Positions 1 to 7,512 of a stretch of DNA of 49,380 bases are shown piece after piece (the first letter of the stretch is position 1; the number at the start of each line of letters is the position of its first letter). The notes under the pieces are model-generated. The model ran no database searches and was not told the DNA's origin. It saw nothing but the letters and a program-made list of their open reading frames with translations. Origin of the DNA: an uncultured Lachnospiraceae bacterium (GTDB taxonomy: Bacteria > Bacillota > Clostridia > Lachnospirales > Lachnospiraceae); assembly GCA_902779395.1 (NCBI GenBank), contig CACZBK010000034.1:1-49380 (forward strand), in the 5' to 3' direction. A program made the position numbers and the translations under genes.

Positions 1-32
1 GTTTCTATTGTTTTCGTTCCTTTATGCTCCAT
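1..32 (-). CDS. GNAT-type acetyltransferase, N-terminal fragment (runs off window)
   Basis: Only the first ten or so codons are inside the window. They read MEHKGTKTIET, an opening typical of RimJ/RimL-type GNAT acetyltransferases, where ETERLILR usually follows. A good ribosome binding site (GAGGAG, about 39-45 on the complementary strand) precedes the ATG at 32. The upstream DNA (46-130) is AT-rich, with a CAAATT/AATTTG palindrome at 46-59 and the 10-mer AAACTGGAAT repeated at 96-105 and 121-130, which could be regulatory. The family call rests on very few residues. Confidence 0.5.
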   Translation of the reverse strand, partial: MEHKGTKTIE

Positions 33-154
33 ATTATCATCTCCTCAAATTCTAATTTGTCTAATTCTAAAAATAGGAATTTTTATCATCCCTACAAACT
101 GGAATTTGTTATCGTCTATAAAACTGGAATATAATATGTATTCTAACATAATTC

Positions 155-183
155 TTGACAAAAGCAACGGGATTACGTATAGT
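155..183 (+). promoter_or_regulatory. Near-consensus sigma-A promoter facing right
   Basis: TTGACA at 155-160 and TATAGT at 178-183 are separated by exactly 17 bases. Transcription would start near 190 and immediately enter an 8-bp inverted repeat, ACAAGCTG (188-195) with CAGCTTGT (218-225). On the other strand TTGTCA (161-156) with CATATT 17 bases further could serve the acetyltransferase gene. Confidence 0.55.
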
Positions 184-199
184 CAAAACAAGCTGAACA

Positions 200-508
200 A
201 TGGATTTTGCTATTATCCAGCTTGTTAATTATCTTAGGATATCTCATTTACAGAAAAACTTTCACCCGCTCCCAACAGCTTACCTTTGTAATGCGGCATA
301 TTACCACATGCTTAATAGATTTTCTGGGAAAGCTATTTTTATACATGTTCCGCCGGTAAAGTATGTGGATATGAGTTTTGTACCAAAAATGAAGGCGGGG
401 TTATCAGCATCTTTATATGTATTATCAAAACAATGCATAGTCCTGAATCCTGTCAGTCGTATCTTGTCCCCATGCTCTTATATTTTTCCGTCCTTATTGA
501 ATATTTAA
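200..508 (+). pseudogene. Remnant resembling the C-terminal part of a pyroglutamyl-peptidase I-like protein
   Basis: The translated stretch contains AYLCNAAYYHML followed after a few residues by KAIFIHVPP. This resembles the catalytic-cysteine segment and the FIHVP strand of C15 peptidases (pyrrolidone-carboxylate peptidase family). Only the last third of such a protein could fit. There is no ribosome binding site before the ATG at 200, and a TGA lies in frame two codons upstream. Similarity fades after about 390, and an alternative frame reads better there, suggesting a frameshift. It sits downstream of a near-consensus promoter, so it may be transcribed but is unlikely to give an active enzyme. 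The family assignment is from memory of motifs and is uncertain. Confidence 0.4.
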
Positions 509-1093
509 TATCTCCGTTCCGCATTCTTCACAGAACCTGGCTGTTCCCTTTAGCGCTGCTCCGCAGTTCCTGCAGAACTTATCCCCGGATAGTGTTACTG
601 CTTTTACTTCCGAAGTTTTATTATTTACATAGTTCATCAACACGATAGGGTCAGAGTAAATATGATCAACATAGATCGGGTTCTGTTCTCTTGATAACCG
701 TACTTCTTCTTCTCTCCGTTCCCTCAGCGCTTTAGAAGATTCTTCCGTCAAAACCATGTGCGTGAAATTTGTTTCTGCCCTGATCCCAAGCTTCTCAAGC
801 TCTTTATCAAACATTTCCGGAAGCCTTATCTGCCACTTAAGGCATACCGATACTTCTTCTCCCCATTCATCATTTAAGCATTTTGTAATGATATCTGCGC
901 AATTTGATCTGATCGCCATGCTTACAGCATCTTCATCTGCATACAGGTTATCATCATGATCAAACACCTTTGACACACCCAAAAATCTTGCCGAAAGATC
1001 CAGATCAATGGCAAAACATATCTCTGGTCTTACATGATATTCCCGGAAACAAACCGGCTTTTCTGTTTCGAACCCTACTTCTACAAACTTCAC
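494..1093 (-). CDS. Unknown protein with C-terminal zinc ribbon
   Basis: A 199-residue protein of unknown function. The last 25 residues hold a two-pair zinc ribbon, CRNCGAALKG...FCEECG, which probably binds one zinc ion. The first 170 residues are soluble, contain no signal peptide or membrane segment, and are not recognised. A charged, arginine- and glutamate-rich stretch sits around residues 120-135. The start codon overlaps the stop of the upstream tautomerase gene by four bases (ATGA), so the two are probably translated together. It is the last gene of a small leftward group beginning at 2139. C-terminal zinc ribbons of this type are common in Lachnospiraceae accessory proteins and by themselves do not give a function. 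Confidence 0.75.
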   Translation of the reverse strand: MKFVEVGFETEKPVCFREYHVRPEICFAIDLDLSARFLGVSKVFDHDDNLYADEDAVSMAIRSNCADIITKCLNDEWGEEVSVCLKWQIRLPEMFDKELEKLGIRAETNFTHMVLTEESSKALRERREEEVRLSREQNPIYVDHIYSDPIVLMNYVNNKTSEVKAVTLSGDKFCRNCGAALKGTARFCEECGTEILNIQ

Positions 1094-1449
1094 TGCTTCT
1101 GCCTTCCTCCTAATCCCCAGTTTTCATTTGGCGGCTCATTTATAACGATAAAGATATCCGTAGCCTGTATAGATAGCCTTTCACACAGCTTTTTCGTGAT
1201 ATTCTCTATCAGCGCCTTCTTCTGTTCCTTACTTCTCCCGGGAAACATGGTGATCTCTATGATCATAAAAGCTTCCGTTTTTCCGGGGGCGGTTTCAAAA
1301 TCATCAGGATCTATCTCTATAATACGCTGAAATCTGTCCCAGTCTTCTATGCCTATGGTCTCCATAAGCCCTTCATGAATGCAGTCCAATACATTTTTCT
1401 TATATTCAGGGCTTTTGCCTTTTATCATCTCTATACGAACTAACGGCAT
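1090..1449 (-). CDS. Tautomerase (4-oxalocrotonate tautomerase superfamily)
   Basis: A 119-residue protein beginning MPLVRIEM. In this superfamily the initiator methionine is removed and Pro-2 acts as the general base in keto-enol tautomerisation. The middle holds KTEAFMIIEITMFPGRS and the paired block RSKEQKKALIENITKKLCERL, matching the beta-alpha-beta subunit of the family. A longer frame extends upstream, but this start is chosen because it places Pro at position 2 and has a good AGAGGAG site just before it. At about twice the size of the 62-residue enzymes it resembles the longer, fused or MIF-like members. Substrate cannot be told. It lies between a start-less STAS-like frame and a zinc-ribbon gene. 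Confidence 0.8.
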   Translation of the reverse strand: MPLVRIEMIKGKSPEYKKNVLDCIHEGLMETIGIEDWDRFQRIIEIDPDDFETAPGKTEAFMIIEITMFPGRSKEQKKALIENITKKLCERLSIQATDIFIVINEPPNENWGLGGRQKQ

Positions 1450-1480
1450 TGCTTCTCCTCTGTTTAACTCCACAGTACGC

Positions 1481-1828
1481 TTATACCTCATCCAAACCGT
1501 AAATATATCTGAATTCCAAAAGCTGTGCTGAATCTTTCTCCTGTCCTTCAAGCTCTTCTCTTAGAGAGTTATCATCATCAATTATGAAATATATTATACA
1601 GCATCCGTACTCTTTAGCTTTAGGCATAAAGTATTCAGCCACCCATTTGGTATCAAGTGGATTATCTTCAAATCCGTCTCTGGTATCAGCCACATAATTG
1701 CAACCATCATGTTCTTTTATTACATTCAAAGCATGTTCAAGAGGTATCCTGTATTGTTCTAATTCACAGTACTTCTTCCAGTGAACTAAAACAACATTTT
1801 TATATTCTTTTCTGCCTCTTCCAGTGTT
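1481..1828 (-). pseudogene. STAS/SpoIIAA-like domain frame without a start codon
   Basis: A frame open from 1828 to the stop at 1481 encodes about 115 residues with the pattern VLVHWKKY...YRIPLEHALNVIKEH...NYVADTRDG...WVAEYFMPKA. This resembles the small stand-alone STAS/SEC14-like proteins of bacteria. No ATG or GTG precedes the first conserved strand. The only early start is a TTG at 1729, which would delete the first strand and helix. The 5' part overlaps the end of the zinc-ribbon gene in a different frame. A one-base shift near the A-rich stretch at 1795-1806 would fuse the two. It is most likely a gene broken by deletion, or one dependent on frameshifting. Assignment is by motif pattern only. 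Confidence 0.5.
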
Positions 1829-2139
1829 TTATATGTATTGGCGCAGTCAAGCAAATACTTACCTGCATAGGCATAAGCACTCTTGGGATTGATCCTCAGA
1901 ATATCCTGTATGCAGTCAGAGATCTCGCCATAATAATACATTCGCTTATCAATATCATCATGCTTATCTCTCTTCTCAAACAGCTTGATCATCTTCTTGA
2001 TGAGCTTATCCTCTTCACTCACCTGCGGTTTTTCATTTTTATCAGGCACATATTTACTTCCGCAGTGACTGCATACCCATATCCCGTCTTTGAATTCAAT
2101 ATCATTACTGTTGCAGTTTTGACATTTCAATTCTTTCAT
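1786..2139 (-). CDS. Small zinc-ribbon protein
   Basis: A 117-residue protein with an N-terminal four-cysteine zinc ribbon, CQNCNSNDIEF...WVCSHCGSKY, followed by a helical, charged region that may carry a TPR-like hairpin (residues 60-110). There is no signal peptide or membrane segment. This TFIIB-type ribbon at the N-terminus is common in small Firmicute proteins of unknown role. A GAGGG site lies eight bases before the ATG. The natural C-terminus may be missing: translation ends at NIKMLF while another frame continues straight into a STAS-like domain, so this may be half of a formerly longer or separate unit. Confidence 0.65.
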   Translation of the reverse strand: MKELKCQNCNSNDIEFKDGIWVCSHCGSKYVPDKNEKPQVSEEDKLIKKMIKLFEKRDKHDDIDKRMYYYGEISDCIQDILRINPKSAYAYAGKYLLDCANTYKTLEEAEKNIKMLF

Positions 2140-2391
2140 TCGAAGACCCTCATGGTTTCATAATACCAAAAACTACATAAATGCCTCAGTCTGATAACAA
2201 TAACGATATCTGAGGAATATCACCAGAAAGCTCTTAGTTATATACTAATTTGTATACTAATTTAATCAGTATCAAGCCGAAAAAAGCCGTAACAAACCGA
2301 AAATACATTCGAATCATTCGTTGCGTTAAATCTTAGTAAGAAGAGTGGTGAAAACCCCTGAAAGCCCGTAAAACAGGCACTTTGAGCAAAG
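2140..2391. other. Gene-free stretch beside tRNA-Gln with short direct repeats
   Basis: I see no supported gene here. It holds the tandem repeat TATACTAATTT (twice, about 2240-2265) and an imperfect inverted repeat around 2358-2385. Tandem short repeats next to a tRNA 3' end are what an abandoned integrase attachment region can look like, but no integrase gene remains. Confidence 0.4.
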
Positions 2392-2418
2392 AAAAAGGAA
2401 CCGATCTCTCAGTTCCTT
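2392..2418 (-). terminator. Terminator of tRNA-Gln
   Basis: AAGGAAC (2395-2401) pairs with GTTCCTT (2412-2418). On the minus strand the hairpin is followed by a T-run. It lies directly after the tRNA. Confidence 0.75.
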
Positions 2419-2421
2419 CCG

Positions 2422-2494
2422 CAGCGCTACAAGGATTCGAACCTTGAAAATGACGGAGTCAGAGTCCGTTGCCTTACCGTTTGGCGATAGCGCT
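2422..2494 (-). tRNA. tRNA-Gln (anticodon CUG)
   Basis: A 73-base cloverleaf on the minus strand. The acceptor stem is AGCGCTA with TAGCGCT, the anticodon stem is ACGGA/TCCGT with loop CTCTGAC (anticodon CTG), and the T arm is CAAGG-TTCGAAT-CCTTG. The discriminator is G, and the 3' CCA is not encoded, so it must be added after transcription. The 3' end faces the accessory segment at 1-2.4 kb. Confidence 0.95.
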
Positions 2495-2533
2495 ATATGT
2501 ATCTGCAAGTGCTCTTGTGCACCAGCGAATGAA

Positions 2534-2562
2534 AGTATAGCACATTTATTTTCGGAATGCAA
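2534..2562 (-). promoter_or_regulatory. Promoter of tRNA-Gln
   Basis: On the minus strand TTGCAT (2562-2557), a 17-base spacer and TATACT (2539-2534) lie about 40 bases before the tRNA. This is close to the sigma-A consensus. Confidence 0.7.
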
Positions 2563-2571
2563 GTACTTTTT

Positions 2572-2608
2572 TTCTTAAACTATTCTATTACTTTTATTCT
2601 TAAACTAT
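2572..2608. repeat. Pair of 12-bp direct repeats after yitT
   Basis: TTCTTAAACTAT occurs at 2572-2583 and again at 2597-2608, 25 bases apart start to start, between the yitT-like gene and the tRNA-Gln promoter. No role can be assigned. Confidence 0.6.
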
Positions 2609-2609
2609 C

Positions 2610-3446
2610 CTATCTCAGTATCTCTTCCACTGTCGATACCGTACTGAAAGTCCCTTTATTGGCAGAGATGATATCTTTCATCTTCTGGAGTTCGAAATAA
2701 GAGACATAACAGATCAGAGTTTTGTTCTCTCCTGCTATCGCTCCATAGGAATTCATGATAGTACAGGTCTTGTTTAGTTCTTCCTTTATCTGCCTTATCA
2801 GTTCATCCGGATCTTTTGTGATAATGGTAACCTGCTTTATGGCTTCAAAACGGTCCGTAAAATGATTTATCACTGATGTGGCCACCACATAAACCAGCAG
2901 GCTTAATAAAGCGGAATTGCGGTTGATAAGAAGAAAAACAGCAAGATAAACAGCCGCGTTAAATGCCAGCAATATATAGGTCATACTGAAATTTTTGCCG
3001 GTTTTGTTCTCAATGAGCCTGATCACTATGTTTGCAAATATCTCTGAACCGTCTATACAGCCTCCAAATCGCAGTATCATTGCAAGTCCTACACCCAGAA
3101 TGGCACCGCCGAAGGTCACCGCCAGAAAGTGCTCCGTATTCAGTTCAAAAGGTATCTTTTCAAAGATGCTGAGTCCCAGTGTATAGACCACCGTTCCTGT
3201 CAGAGCTTTGGCGCCGAAACGCTTTCCAAGCAGCCATGTTCCGGCTATCAGGAACGGTAAAAAGATAAGGATCACGCAAAGAGACAGATTAAAGCCGGTC
3301 AGTTTATTGATAATGATCGCAATGCCCGCTGTTCCGTAATCTATGGCATCGTTGGGGATCAATATGCAGATTACCGAAAAGCTGGCCAGTAAAGCGCCAA
3401 GCACTATCATAAAATATGATCCGATGCGGTTTGCAGCTTTACCCAT
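2610..3446 (-). CDS. YitT family membrane protein (DUF161 + DUF2179)
   Basis: A 278-residue integral membrane protein. Residues 1-200 form five or six hydrophobic segments of the YitT/DUF161 type, with FGGAILGVGLAMILRFGGCIDGSEI as a recognisable family core (first 20 residues shown near 113). Residues 215-275 form the soluble DUF2179 domain (VTIITKDPDELIRQI...CYVSYFELQKMKDII). YitT-type proteins are widespread in Firmicutes; their substrate is unknown. It starts 32 bases downstream of glnN on the same strand, preceded by AAAGGGA, so the two are probably cotranscribed. No strong terminator follows before the tRNA-Gln promoter. Confidence 0.9.
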   Translation of the reverse strand: MGKAANRIGSYFMIVLGALLASFSVICILIPNDAIDYGTAGIAIIINKLTGFNLSLCVILIFLPFLIAGTWLLGKRFGAKALTGTVVYTLGLSIFEKIPFELNTEHFLAVTFGGAILGVGLAMILRFGGCIDGSEIFANIVIRLIENKTGKNFSMTYILLAFNAAVYLAVFLLINRNSALLSLLVYVVATSVINHFTDRFEAIKQVTIITKDPDELIRQIKEELNKTCTIMNSYGAIAGENKTLICYVSYFELQKMKDIISANKGTFSTVSTVEEILR

Positions 3447-3478
3447 ACTTTTCTGTCCCTTTGCTAAATAAATTCAAC

Positions 3479-5608
3479 TTAAACTTCGAATATCAGATCT
3501 CCGTAGGTAGGGAAAGGCCACAGGTTCTTATCCACCATCATCTCCAGAGCATCGGCAGGCGCACGCAGTTCAGCCATATCGGCGCATATAACATCACGGT
3601 AATACTGTGCCTGCTCTTTTTTATCAGCCAGCTTGTTTTTGTCAGCAAAACGCGCAGCTGCTGCCACATCTTCTTTCAGCTTATCGAAAGCTTCCTGAAG
3701 CTTCCTTATCTGAGCGGTGCACTGACGCAGGCCAAGGCTCAGTACATAATCATCACCTCCGGCTTCACGTACCTCTTTTGCGTCGGATGCCAGTCTGCCG
3801 GCATAACGCATGACTGCAGGCAGTATCTGCTTTCCGGTCATGTCTATCATTGTATGCGCTTCGATATTTATTGACTTGGAATAGATCTCATAAAGCACCT
3901 CAGAGCGCGACTCCAGCTCGGCTCTGGTAAATATCTTAAACTTCTCAAACATTGCAACAGCATCATCATCCAGCAGAGCATCCACGCTTTCTACCATGGA
4001 TGCGATATTGGGCAGGCCGCGGCGCGCCGCTTCCTTTACCCAGCTTTCCGAATAGCCGTCGCCGTTGAATATTATACGCTGATGCTCGGTAAAATAATCC
4101 TTGATCATATCATGTACTGCCAGCTCAAAATCTTCAGCCTTCTCCAGCTCGTCAGCCGCCTCGCAGAATGCTTCTGCCACAATGGCATTCAGGGCAGTAT
4201 TGGGACCGGCAACAGAATCAGAGCTGCCCACCATACGGAATTCAAACTTATTGCCGGTAAATGCAAAAGGTGATGTACGGTTTCGGTCGGTTGCATCGCG
4301 CTCCAGATCCGGCAGGGTCGATACACCGGTCATAAGCTTTCCGGTCTTTTTGCTCTTCTTTGCCTCTCCGGTGGATACCAGCTGCCTTACCACATCTTCC
4401 AGCTGGTCGCCCAGGAATATGGATACTATCGCGGGAGGCGCTTCATTTGCTCCCAGACGGTGATCGTTGCCCACATCTGCTGCCGACTGGCGCAGCAGCG
4501 CCGCATGCTTATCCACCGCCTTGACTATGCAGGCCAGCACCAGCAGAAACTGTATATTATCATTAGGCGTTAGTCCCGGATCGAGCATATTTACTCCGTC
4601 ATCCGATACCAGTGACCAGTTATCATGCTTTCCTGAACCGTTAACTCCCGCAAAAGGCTTTTCATGAAGAAGACACATAAGTCCGTGACGCCCTGCTACT
4701 TTCTTCATAGTCTCCATCACAAGCTGGTTGTGGTCAACCGCCACATTGCCGCTTTCATATATAGGCGCCAGCTCATGCTGTGCGGGAGCCACCTCATTAT
4801 GCTGTGTTTTTGCCGGCACTCCCAGCTTCCATAATTCAAAATTCAGATCCTTCATGTATGCGCCGATGCGCTCGCGGATCGCTCCAAAATAATGGTCATC
4901 CATCTCCTGCCCCTTTGGTGCAGGTGCGCCAAAAAGCGTACGTCCGGAGAATATCAGATCTTCCCTCTTAAGATATTTCTCACGGTCGATGATGAAATAT
5001 TCCTGCTCGATACCCACCGAAGGTACCACCTTCTTAGCCGTGGTATTTCCGAACAGCCTTAAGATCCTGAGTGACTGGGTACTTACAGCTTCTTCCGATC
5101 TGAGCAGAGGTGTCTTTTTATCCAGCGCCTCTCCGGTATATGAACAAAAGGCCGTAGGGATACATAATATCCTTCCGGTAGCGTCCTCTTTTAAGAATGC
5201 GGGAGAAGTAATGTCCCAGGCTGTATAACCCCTTGCCTCAAAAGTAGCACGCAGTCCGCCTGAAGGGAACGAAGAAGCATCAGGCTCACCCTTTATCAGC
5301 TCCTTACCGGAAAACTCAAGCAGAGTCCTGCCTTCCTCATCAGGATGGGTTATGAAAGAATCATGCTTCTCGGCAGTGATACCTGTCAGCGGCTGGAACC
5401 AGTGGGTAAAGTGGGTCGCACCGTTCTCCACGGCCCAGTCCTTCATGGCCTTTGCAACAACATCAGCAGAGGATTTGGAAAGTTCCCCTCCTTCATCCAT
5501 AACCTTCTGTACTTCCTTAAAAACATTTCTGGGAAGGCGCTCCCTCATCTTCCCCAATGTAAATACATTCTTTCCGAAAAACTCTTCCACATTTATCGTA
5601 TCGTTCAT
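3479..5608 (-). CDS. glnN: Glutamine synthetase, type III (GSIII)
   Basis: A 709-residue enzyme joining ammonia and glutamate to give glutamine with ATP. The length, about 250 residues above GSI, and the motifs identify the dodecameric type III form found in Bacteroides, cyanobacteria and clostridia. Visible family blocks are GIEQEYFI (metal and glutamate binding), [27 protein letters not shown], and [15 protein letters not shown] with the ATP/metal residues. The C-terminal 200 residues are the helical GSIII extension. The ATG at 5608 has an AGGAGG site and lies only 12 bases after the U32 gene stop, so glnN is at least partly read from that tRNA-modification operon. No separate nitrogen-control site is visible in that gap. 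Confidence 0.97.
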   Translation of the reverse strand: MNDTINVEEFFGKNVFTLGKMRERLPRNVFKEVQKVMDEGGELSKSSADVVAKAMKDWAVENGATHFTHWFQPLTGITAEKHDSFITHPDEEGRTLLEFSGKELIKGEPDASSFPSGGLRATFEARGYTAWDITSPAFLKEDATGRILCIPTAFCSYTGEALDKKTPLLRSEEAVSTQSLRILRLFGNTTAKKVVPSVGIEQEYFIIDREKYLKREDLIFSGRTLFGAPAPKGQEMDDHYFGAIRERIGAYMKDLNFELWKLGVPAKTQHNEVAPAQHELAPIYESGNVAVDHNQLVMETMKKVAGRHGLMCLLHEKPFAGVNGSGKHDNWSLVSDDGVNMLDPGLTPNDNIQFLLVLACIVKAVDKHAALLRQSAADVGNDHRLGANEAPPAIVSIFLGDQLEDVVRQLVSTGEAKKSKKTGKLMTGVSTLPDLERDATDRNRTSPFAFTGNKFEFRMVGSSDSVAGPNTALNAIVAEAFCEAADELEKAEDFELAVHDMIKDYFTEHQRIIFNGDGYSESWVKEAARRGLPNIASMVESVDALLDDDAVAMFEKFKIFTRAELESRSEVLYEIYSKSINIEAHTMIDMTGKQILPAVMRYAGRLASDAKEVREAGGDDYVLSLGLRQCTAQIRKLQEAFDKLKEDVAAAARFADKNKLADKKEQAQYYRDVICADMAELRAPADALEMMVDKNLWPFPTYGDLIFEV

Positions 5609-5620
5609 TTCAGCCTCCTG

Positions 5621-6868
5621 TTATTCTGTATACTCTTCGGTACGTACCCGAAGTATATCTCCCTGTTTAGGTTCCTCACTCAATTCTACCCAGAGTTCCT
5701 GTGCTGCATGAGGACAGCTATCCATTTTATTACCCTCGGTATCTCTTATTCCGATAACCTTAACGGGGACATCACGTCCGTCAGGTTTCATTATCGCTAT
5801 CTCATCGCCCACGCAGAACTTATTCTTCTGAATGAGAAATACACTTCCTTTTCCGTCGCCTTCACCCGCACATCCAAGATATCTGTATCCTGTCACGTAA
5901 GTATTTGCATCATATATCTGACTGTTTTCATCGGGCTTGCCGAAATAAAAACCGGTGGAATACTGCCTGTAGGTACATTTACGTATTTCCTGCCTCAGCC
6001 ATTCCTTATGACCTGCATACTCCTCTTCCGACTGCATATACCAGTCGATCGCCTTTCTGTAAGTCCTTCCCACCATGGCAACATACAGTGCAGTCTTCAT
6101 CCTGCCTTCTATCTTATAACTGTCTATCCCTGCATTCATCAGCTCCGGGATATGCTCTATCATGCAAAGATCCCTGGAGTTAAAGATAAACGTTCCTCTT
6201 TCATTCTCTTCTATGGGAAGATATACTCCCGGCCTTGTTTCCTCCGTCACATAATATTTCCACCGGCATGGATGGGTACAGGCTCCGCGGTTTGCATCAC
6301 GCCCGGTGAAATATGCGGATAACAGACATCTTCCGGAGTAGGATATGCACATGGCTCCATGAATAAAGCATTCTACTTCCATATCAGCAGGAATATTTTT
6401 CCTGATACTTTCAATTTCTTTAAGCGACAGCTCCCGGGCACACACAACCCTTTTTGCTCCCTGTGCATACCAGAAATTAAATGTTCCGCTGTTTGTATTA
6501 TTAGCCTGGGTAGAAACATGAAGTTCCGTATCAGGGCATAATTCCTTAGCCAGCATGAACATTCCCGGGTCGGATATTATCAGGGCATCCGGTCCAAGCT
6601 CCGCAAGTTCCGAAAAGTATTTACGCGCGTCCTCCAGATCATATTCATGAGCCAGGATGTTTGCGGTAACATGAACCTTAACTCCACGTTCATGGGCATA
6701 AGCTATCCCTTCCGCCATTTCCCCGCGGGTAAAATTCTTCGCCTTAGCCCTAAGGCTGAAAACATCTCCACCTATATATACTGCATCGGCCCCATAATCC
6801 ACGGCAACCTTCAGAACTTCAAGGCTTCCGGCCGGGAGTAATAATTCAGGGCGTTTTATATTCCTCAT
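5621..6868 (-). CDS. trhP: U32 family protein, tRNA wobble uridine 5-hydroxylation
   Basis: A 415-residue U32 'peptidase' family protein. It begins with RPELLLPAGSLEVLKVAVDYGADAVY, the family's TIM-barrel-like opening, and contains the signature CFIHGAMCISYSGRCLLS plus a cysteine cluster (RGACTHPCRW) compatible with an iron-sulfur site. Residues 330-415 are a small C-terminal beta domain. In E. coli (YegQ) and B. subtilis (YrrN/YrrO), proteins of this type make 5-hydroxyuridine at tRNA position 34. B. subtilis has two such genes; only one lies here. It overlaps trmR by one base, and TrmR methylates the product, so the pair would make 5-methoxyuridine. Collagenase activity, an old annotation for this family, is not implied. 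Confidence 0.88.
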   Translation of the reverse strand: MRNIKRPELLLPAGSLEVLKVAVDYGADAVYIGGDVFSLRAKAKNFTRGEMAEGIAYAHERGVKVHVTANILAHEYDLEDARKYFSELAELGPDALIISDPGMFMLAKELCPDTELHVSTQANNTNSGTFNFWYAQGAKRVVCARELSLKEIESIRKNIPADMEVECFIHGAMCISYSGRCLLSAYFTGRDANRGACTHPCRWKYYVTEETRPGVYLPIEENERGTFIFNSRDLCMIEHIPELMNAGIDSYKIEGRMKTALYVAMVGRTYRKAIDWYMQSEEEYAGHKEWLRQEIRKCTYRQYSTGFYFGKPDENSQIYDANTYVTGYRYLGCAGEGDGKGSVFLIQKNKFCVGDEIAIMKPDGRDVPVKVIGIRDTEGNKMDSCPHAAQELWVELSEEPKQGDILRVRTEEYTE

Positions 6869-7512
6869 TATCTTTCCTTCTTAATACTTACTGCCATACC
6901 GTCTCCACCACTCAGGATAACACTCTCCAGTTCATCGTTATTCATAAGTTCATACAGGTAGTCCCTCATGCGCCCGTGTATGGTCCTGTCCCTTCTGCAT
7001 ACTGCATAGCGTGATTCCGTCACATCGCCTTCCTGCAATACATTGTCAGTGATCAGTATCCCTCCGCATTTTAAAAGCCGCAATACCTGCGGCAGAAAGT
7101 TCAGATACTGCCCTTTCGCAGCATCCATGAATATCATATCATATTGCTCCGACAGCTCAGGCAGAATATCTGCCGCATCACCTTCATACAGTTTGATCAT
7201 CCCGCGGGCATGCATATCAAGATTCATCCGCGCCTGCGGTATGCGCTTTTCATACTTTTCTATCGTATCTATATATACCGACTCTCCTGATGCATGCCAC
7301 ATAAGAAGAGCCGAAAACCCGGTAGCAGTCCCCACCTCGAGGATACGTTCCGGTTTTCTGCTCTTTACGATAAATCTCAACAGTGCAGCAGTCTCTTTCC
7401 TGATGATCGGCACATCATCTTCTACTGCCCTGTTCTCTATTTCCGTGAGCCAGTCAGGATAAGGGCTCTCCAGAGATTCTATAAATGATGCCGTACGTTC
7501 GCTGCGCGTCAT
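6868..7512 (-). CDS. trmR: tRNA 5-hydroxyuridine O-methyltransferase (YrrM/TrmR)
   Basis: A 214-residue class I SAM methyltransferase of the O-methyltransferase 3 type. ILEVGTATGFSALLM (about residues 59-73) is the SAM-binding loop and DMIFMDAAKGQYLNF the metal/substrate strand. In B. subtilis the equivalent gene yrrM (trmR) converts 5-hydroxyuridine-34 to 5-methoxyuridine in tRNAs. Position between an mltG-type gene and a U32 gene matches the B. subtilis yrrL-yrrM-yrrN order, which supports the assignment over a generic catechol methyltransferase. It overlaps the mltG-like gene by four bases and the U32 gene by one base, indicating coupled translation. Confidence 0.88.
   Translation of the reverse strand: MTRSERTASFIESLESPYPDWLTEIENRAVEDDVPIIRKETAALLRFIVKSRKPERILEVGTATGFSALLMWHASGESVYIDTIEKYEKRIPQARMNLDMHARGMIKLYEGDAADILPELSEQYDMIFMDAAKGQYLNFLPQVLRLLKCGGILITDNVLQEGDVTESRYAVCRRDRTIHGRMRDYLYELMNNDELESVILSGGDGMAVSIKKER

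Noticed and set aside
2326-2562. A 78-codon open frame on the minus strand
   Set aside because: It runs through the tRNA-Gln gene and its terminator, so it is not a protein gene.
5609-5620. Glutamine riboswitch or nitrogen operator before glnN
   Set aside because: The gap to the upstream gene is only 12 bases, too short for either.
5345-6322. A 325-codon open frame on the plus strand
   Set aside because: It is the complement of glnN and trhP codons; composition is shadow-like, with no ribosome binding site or family match.
5621-6868. Secreted collagenase or protease
   Set aside because: No signal peptide; context beside trmR and known work on U32 proteins point to tRNA modification.
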